Shown here: positions 9,001-12,966 of the stretch, in pieces | Numbering within the stretch: the first letter of the stretch is position 1 | How the letters are laid out: each line of letters starts with the position of its first letter | Source of the DNA: Chloromonas sp. AAM2 | Taxonomy: Eukaryota; Chlorophyta; Chlorophyceae; Chlamydomonadales; Chlamydomonadaceae | Direction of reading: 5' to 3' | DNA length: 12,966 bases | Assembly: GCA_004335635.1 (NCBI GenBank) | Contig: QAXH01002797.1 | Coordinates: forward strand, 1 to 12,966 | Position numbers and translations under genes: made by a program | Notes under the pieces: model-generated | Told to the model about the DNA's origin: nothing | Databases searched by the model: none | Seen by the model: the letters and a program-made list of their open reading frames with translations, nothing else

Positions 9001-12000
9001 ACGCTGGGGCTTCGAGGGTTTGTTGATGAGCCACGCTGATCACGAAACCATGACGATCAAAACAAGCACGAATTATGGTTGAAATGGGGTAAGGCACAGG
9101 GTGAGGGTGACGCTGGTATGTGAGTGAGCCGGCCAGGTGTTGTTATTGAGCCACGCTGATGATGACCTAGCTCGACGGTGAAGACAACTTGCAGTTGCTT
9201 ACCTGTACAGGGGCAGTGGTCGTGTGCGCACGTTGTCCGGTTTGAGGTAGTTGGTGGGGGCCGTGCCGGGTCTGTCAGCTTCGCTGATGAGCAGCACTGG
9301 GTTCGCGCTCTCCTCCGCCAAGCGCTGCTTGTCCCAGCCCAGCTGCGCCAGGACGCCTTGGATGCGGGAAAGACACTTACGTAGCCGCGCCGTGTAGATC
9401 GTTTGCCAAACGGCACGTTGAAATTGGACCTGTCAGGACGAAAAGGCGAATGAAGCGATGTCTGCAGCTTGAATTGCATGAATGAATGCATGGAGACCAA
9501 CGAATTGTTATTGAACTTCAAGTTGTGTACAGTACAGCGCGAGTCACGCAGTGATGGCCGCAGTCAGAGATTACCATGTTGTAATAGGACTGACCTGACT
9601 AGCAGCTCGTTTTTCCAAGTCGTCAGCCTCTATCAATCGCCAGGCCGGTGAGTAGAGCGAGTCAGTCGACCGCGCCGTAGCAGCGAACGCAGCGCCATTG
9701 AGCGTTTGTTCGTTACCCGAGGCTTTGTTGCCGGCAAGAGGAAGATGCAGCGCTCCTGCGGGCTCACATAACGGTTCTAACCGCCGGGAGGCGACCAGCT
9801 CAGTATTGAGTTGATGAGCGGTGTGCTGATCCTCCCTCAACCGCTGAGCCTCCGCCACCTCCTCCGCCCCCATGATATCGAAACCGACGTGTACCCCGGA
9901 TCCGAGCGCGACACGCCGTGCGCTTTCTTCTGCCTGTGCGAGCAGCTGTGCGAAGAGGGCAGCCTGCGACGGCACACAGACAAGCAGACAGGAGAGTAGG
10001 TGATCATGCGGGCCTAGCATTATTGCCACGCGCCAGTGACGCACGCTGATCATGCCCAATCTACTTGTTCGACCAGTTGGTGTAAGCAACTTCAGTCTTG
10101 TGACTGCTCATTACTTCGTAGAAGCCATTTCTGGCTTCTCGGACTGGCATGCTTGCATCCAGTACGTAAAGGCAAAAGCTCAGATGTGCAGAACGACACC
10201 CTCTTTACAAGTTTGTAATCGCGTTGACGAACGCTTGTTACGAAGTTCAGCTGAGAATACGGTAAGGTGCACAAGCAGCTTCAACATCAGCTGCTCAACG
10301 GAGTGTTCTACCCACTTTGATGTGCGCAGGCACCTCAGGTCGCTCCAGTGGGTGCACTCCGCTGTTAAGTCCGTGCGCCATGATGGACTCCAGGGCGGAC
10401 CGATGCACCTCCTGCTCGCGCTGTTTGGTGCGGATGGCGTCCTGTCGAACGCAAGCAGTGCCACAAACAATGCGATTCCAATTGATCGGCGCTCCAATCT
10501 GCGGCCTCTGCATCATCCTCATGTTCATGAATGGCTTCTTGCGCGTTCAAGCTTGAAGTTTGGTCATCATTTGACACTCAATCTAACGTCCTCACCTTCA
10601 CGTCTTTGATGCTCAGCTTCCCCGGCTGCTGATTGAGCACGTAGGTGACGTCAGCCGTGGCCGTGAGGTCGGTGCAGGGCACGCACACGCCATCCACAAC
10701 CACGTCGGTGGGCGGGGGCACGAGCTGAGGGGGCAACGTGGTGATGGGACCTGCGGACAAAGGCAGGGCCGACTTGATGGTTCATGGTTGTGATGCAGGC
10801 CAATGGTGCCGGCAAGAGGGCTGTCCTGAGGTCATTGGCTAGTGCATACCCGTCATACCCGTCATCAAGCACCAGGTTCTCGCCACGTTGAACACACAGA
10901 TCCAGGTGTCACAGCATGACCATCGCCATGCAAAGGATCTAATGCAAATTGGAGACGCGCATGGGGCGACAACAACAGTGACAAAGACATGGGCAACAAC
11001 GACAGTGTAACAGTCAATGTTCTGGCAAGATTGGATGTGAGCATCGTGTCGCCTTGTTTGGTGTGATCGCTGTTATATTGGCTTGAATGATCGCGTGTAG
11101 TGCATCAGCTCTTGTAGGATTGGATGGCTGTCTGAGGGCATCGCACGTTGAGATTCATTTGGATACGCCGTTGGCAACCTGTGTCCTGCTTTCGTCCTGC
11201 TTGGTTCAAATTGCTGTTCAGAACAGAAGGTCAGTGTTGGCCGAGGAATGCAGAATCTCCACAGGTACCTCAACAGCAGTTGTACAGCCCTTGGTCTGCG
11301 CTGTTAGTCTTGCATGGCTGTTCAAAGGCACTGCATGTTCGAACCAAATGTTGTGCGCCTTGCTGTGCTGAAGGCCAGTGCTGCCCAGGAATGCAGAGTC
11401 ATAACAAGACTAGATCTATAAGATAAGGTATCTCACCTGCTGTTCTGCAGTCTCTTGGCCCTCGGGCCGCCTTCCTTTCCTCATCCAGCATGACGGTGTA
11501 GGCGTCCCCACCGCCTGCACCGCCACGCAGCGTGCCACCACCCTTATTGGCAAGCTTGGGGGCGGCCTGTGGGCACAGTGAAGGTCACACAATCCTACTG
11601 CTGAGGAACAAGGGCCATGAGCACGAGCTCAAACTACAAGAGCTTGGAAGCAAAAACAATTTCAATCCAGCACTTCAAGTCAATGACTTGGATAACTGGC
11701 AACAATTCAAACAGAAAGCGTCTGTCAGTCTTGTTATGTGATGATGAGCCTCAGATTCGTGCGCAGTTGAGCCTTGTCTAGCAAGGCGTGTCGTTGAGGC
11801 GATATGTAGCACGATGAAGCAGTGGGGGTGTACAAGGCTGGTTGTCTTAGCACGAGGGATAGGGTAGTTCAACGAATCCCGGTAGTCAGCACCTTGATGA
11901 GATCCGAGCCATCCAGCTGCTCCATCGTGAGCGCCAAGAGCTGCTTAGATGTCATCATGCTGTCGGCCTTGCCCATGCTCTGCGTCTTCTTGCCCGCGTG

Positions 12001-12899
12001 GTCGGTCCCGCTGCCAATCGCATCGAGCACTGCAGTCCTGCCCGCTGCCAAAAGCCGCTCCTTGGCCAGGCCAGGGGACGCAGAGCCCGTGACTAGGCAG
12101 CGAGTGGGCTGAGAGTTGAACTCGGCTAGGCGAACCTGGAGGGGTCGCAGAAGCGAGGGGCATGGCTATACACGTACCAATCACACGATGAGATGGCAAC
12201 GCCTGCTGCAATTACTTGCAGAAACCGTCTTTGCTGAATAAGTCTTGCAATTATCGGGTGCAGTCGACAGCAAAACAAATGGTCTAGGCAATAAGGAAGG
12301 AAGCTTAGTTATGATGGGCTGCAGTAGCGAACCCGATAAGGATTGTGTGGCATGGTTGTAGCATTACCAAAAAGCGGCAGCATCCACAATATGCAAGAGC
12401 AGATTGATTGCTAGTAGGGTTGTGCTCATGGCTGTGCTGGGGTTGCAAGCCCTTGCCCTTGTCCGACTCACTTCAAGCTCCAGCGTCTGTGTGGCCAGAG
12501 TGAGAGGCTGGAAGGTGATGGACACAGTCACGTGGCCATGGGCAGGCACCACACCCTGAAGCGGCTCAACCTGGGGAGCCAAGGGGAAAGGTATGCAAGA
12601 CTGAGACATGCGGGTGGGCCTCACTTCGGATTCGACAGCGGCCAGGCTTCTCACACGCACGTGGTAACGGTAACTCTATTGGTCCGGTTGAACTCCTCAA
12701 TGCTGCCGGGCACTCCCAAGTTTACATCTTGCTTGACAACTCCGTTCACGTGATAATTCAAATCTGATGGCATCCACGAGTTCGAGGTACACACCTGGAA
12801 GCTGGCATTTGGCTTGATCAGCACGATCTCATACTCAAAGTCAATAGGCACCTTGCACTCCATTTTGTACCGCTTGGTCACACGGTCGCCCAGCGCCAC
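6066..12899 (-). CDS. CFAP221: Cilia- and flagella-associated protein 221 (FAP221/Pcdp1), C1d central-pair protein, 5'-partial
   Basis: Fifteen exons, minus strand: 12899-12795, 12570-12472, 12135-11893, 11566-11437, 10750-10596, 10441-10316, 9963-9595, 9429-9203, 8766-8572, 8198-8082, 7823-7760, 7556-7410, 7052-6963, 6664-6434, 6215-6066. All have GT donors and AG acceptors; phases match throughout, giving 2448 nt, 815 residues and TGA. Residues 1 to about 95 form an MSP/ASH-like Ig domain (VPIDFEYEIVLIKPNASFQ, VVPAHGHVTVSITFQPL, AEFNSQPTRCLVTGS). Next come a linker, the block TYVLNQQPGKLSIKD (about 231-245), charged helices (245-330), a basic amphipathic helix (412-430), Pro-rich segments, a polyQ tract (741-751) and a C-terminal charged helix. 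Human CFAP221, as I remember it, has the same blocks in the same order. The protein binds Ca2+-calmodulin and sits with FAP46, FAP54 and FAP74 in the C1d projection, controlling ciliary beating. By comparison with human, about 180 N-terminal residues lie beyond the right edge. The weakest junction is the GTGCTG donor at 11892. Confidence 0.9.
6512..6541 (-). repeat. CAG/CAA codon run (polyQ) in CFAP221
   Basis: The tract encodes six Gln, one His and three Gln (QQQQQQHQQQ) in the next-to-last exon, inside a Pro/His/Ser-rich low-complexity segment. Mixed CAG and CAA codons suggest a reasonably stable tract. Confidence 0.9.
6665..6962 (-). other. CFAP221 intron with an unexplained open block
   Basis: The intron runs from the donor GTAAGTGG at 6962 to the acceptor TACAG before 6664. 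Splicing it out gives PAIKFA-VPTDEQIAALLP in frame. Within it, about 6723-6867 is open in two minus frames: one carries a hydrophobic stretch LTPLHLLVGSWLYAILSNYL, the other a mixed sequence. It is preceded by CTGTCAG, a possible acceptor. No good donor closes it, so I do not call an exon. Confidence 0.4.
8767..9202 (-). other. CFAP221 intron (436 nt) with short dispersed repeats
   Basis: Its ends are TACAG|GTAAGC and CCTGCAG|AGAC, splitting an Arg codon AG|A. A GAGCCACGCTGAT word occurs at about 9028 and 9149, and GGCACAG / ACGCTGG words recur. No exon was seen inside it. Confidence 0.7.
9355..9429 (-). other. Candidate calmodulin-binding helix in CFAP221
   Basis: The start of exon 8 encodes FQRAVWQTIYTARLRKCL and then SRIQG. 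It is a basic amphipathic helix with bulky hydrophobic residues (F, W, I, L) spaced among Arg/Lys and no acidic residues. Such segments commonly bind calmodulin, and Chlamydomonas Pcdp1 is known to bind Ca2+-calmodulin. Human CFAP221 has a related RFQQAARKV-type segment, as I recall it. Assigning the binding to this helix is inference. Confidence 0.4.
10751..11436 (-). other. CFAP221 intron (686 nt), the longest in the gene here
   Basis: The ends are GCAG|GTGAGA and TGCGGACCTGCGG-type CCGCAG|GT; the joined Gly codon is G|GT, giving TAGPITTLPPQ. It holds a diverged 31-bp direct repeat (11226-11256 and 11370-11400). No open segment with matching phase was found, but a small missed exon cannot be excluded. 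Confidence 0.65.
11226..11400. repeat. Diverged direct repeat, about 31 bp x 2
   Basis: GAAGGTCAGTGTTGGCC followed by GAGGAATGCAGAATC at 11226-11256 recurs as GAAGGCCAGTGCTGCCC followed by AGGAATGCAGAGTC at 11370-11400. It is intronic, in CFAP221. Confidence 0.65.
12054..12899 (-). other. MSP/ASH-like Ig domain encoded by three CFAP221 exons
   Basis: The first three visible exons (12899-12795, 12570-12472 and the beginning of 12135-11893) encode one beta-sandwich domain of the ASPM-SPD2-Hydin type. It comprises an ALGDRVTKRYKMECKVP strand pair, FEYEIVLI, the turn VVPAHG with HVTVSITFQP, and a last strand TRCLVTGSASPG. Such domains are common in ciliary and centrosomal scaffold proteins. Human CFAP221 has another such domain N-terminal to this one, which would lie off the right edge. 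Confidence 0.75.
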
Positions 12900-12903
12900 C
12901 TGA

Positions 12904-12966
12904 TGCACATGGCAGTGCACGTGACATGTGACATGTGAACGGGCTGCACATGGCAGTGCACGTGAC
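12904..12966. repeat. 22-bp direct repeat, 2 copies, 41-bp period, cut by window edge
   Basis: TGCACATGGCAGTGCACGTG followed by AC occurs at 12904-12925 and again at 12945-12966, the last base of the window. Between them is a doubled GACATGT. The array begins at the acceptor of the first visible CFAP221 exon and may continue beyond the window. Confidence 0.9.

Noticed and set aside
9204..9428. Frame reading RSTRRGYVSVFPASKASWRSW on the minus strand
   Set aside because: This is the wrong frame of a true exon. The frame starting VQFQRAVW fits both neighbouring splice phases and resembles CFAP221.
10052..10609. Plus-strand 185-codon frame
   Set aside because: It overlaps two CFAP221 exons in antisense and has no family resemblance; the minus-strand reading is supported by splice phase and homology.
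11328..11345. TGTTCGAACCAAA, reminiscent of a tRNA T-arm
   Set aside because: No matching acceptor stem, anticodon arm or D-arm could be found at the needed distance.

Overview
This window looks like nuclear DNA of a green alga, most likely a chlorophycean. The evidence is intron-dense genes with short exons, GT..AG junctions whose acceptors are often TGCAG, a TGTAA poly(A) signal (the usual one in Chlorophyceae), a plastid-targeted plant-type protein, and a central-apparatus protein of motile cilia. By eye the base composition is near 50-55% GC, below Chlamydomonas reinhardtii, and the introns are full of short tandem repeats. I would place it nearer a Dunaliella-like or other volvocalean lineage, but I cannot name the species.

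There are three genes. (1) Minus strand, from about 1975 (possibly 2361) leftwards and off the left edge: a gene of which three consecutive exons can be joined with matching splice phase. Read together, they resemble two tandem SpoVS/Alba-fold domains. This is the least certain gene and the most interesting one. (2) Plus strand, 2805-5469: a five-exon, 239-residue protein with an N-terminal plastid transit peptide and a conserved C-terminal domain of unknown function. (3) Minus strand, 12899 down to 6066: the last 15 exons (815 residues) of CFAP221 (FAP221/Pcdp1), a calmodulin-binding protein of the C1d projection of the ciliary central pair. The 5' part of this gene lies beyond the right edge.

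Genes 1 and 2 are divergent across about 440 bases (2362-2804), which hold two CCAAT-type elements. Genes 2 and 3 are convergent, with about 600 bases between their stop codons that hold a perfect 19-bp x 4 repeat. The three genes have no obvious common pathway, which is normal for a nuclear algal locus.

The rest is introns with several minisatellites: 22-bp and 24-bp arrays at opposite ends of one intron, (ATGC)n tracts, and 9- and 10-bp arrays. One open block inside a CFAP221 intron is left unexplained. I saw no tRNA, rRNA, CRISPR array or recognisable transposon. Exon limits were worked out by hand from splice consensus and phase and have not been checked against transcripts.
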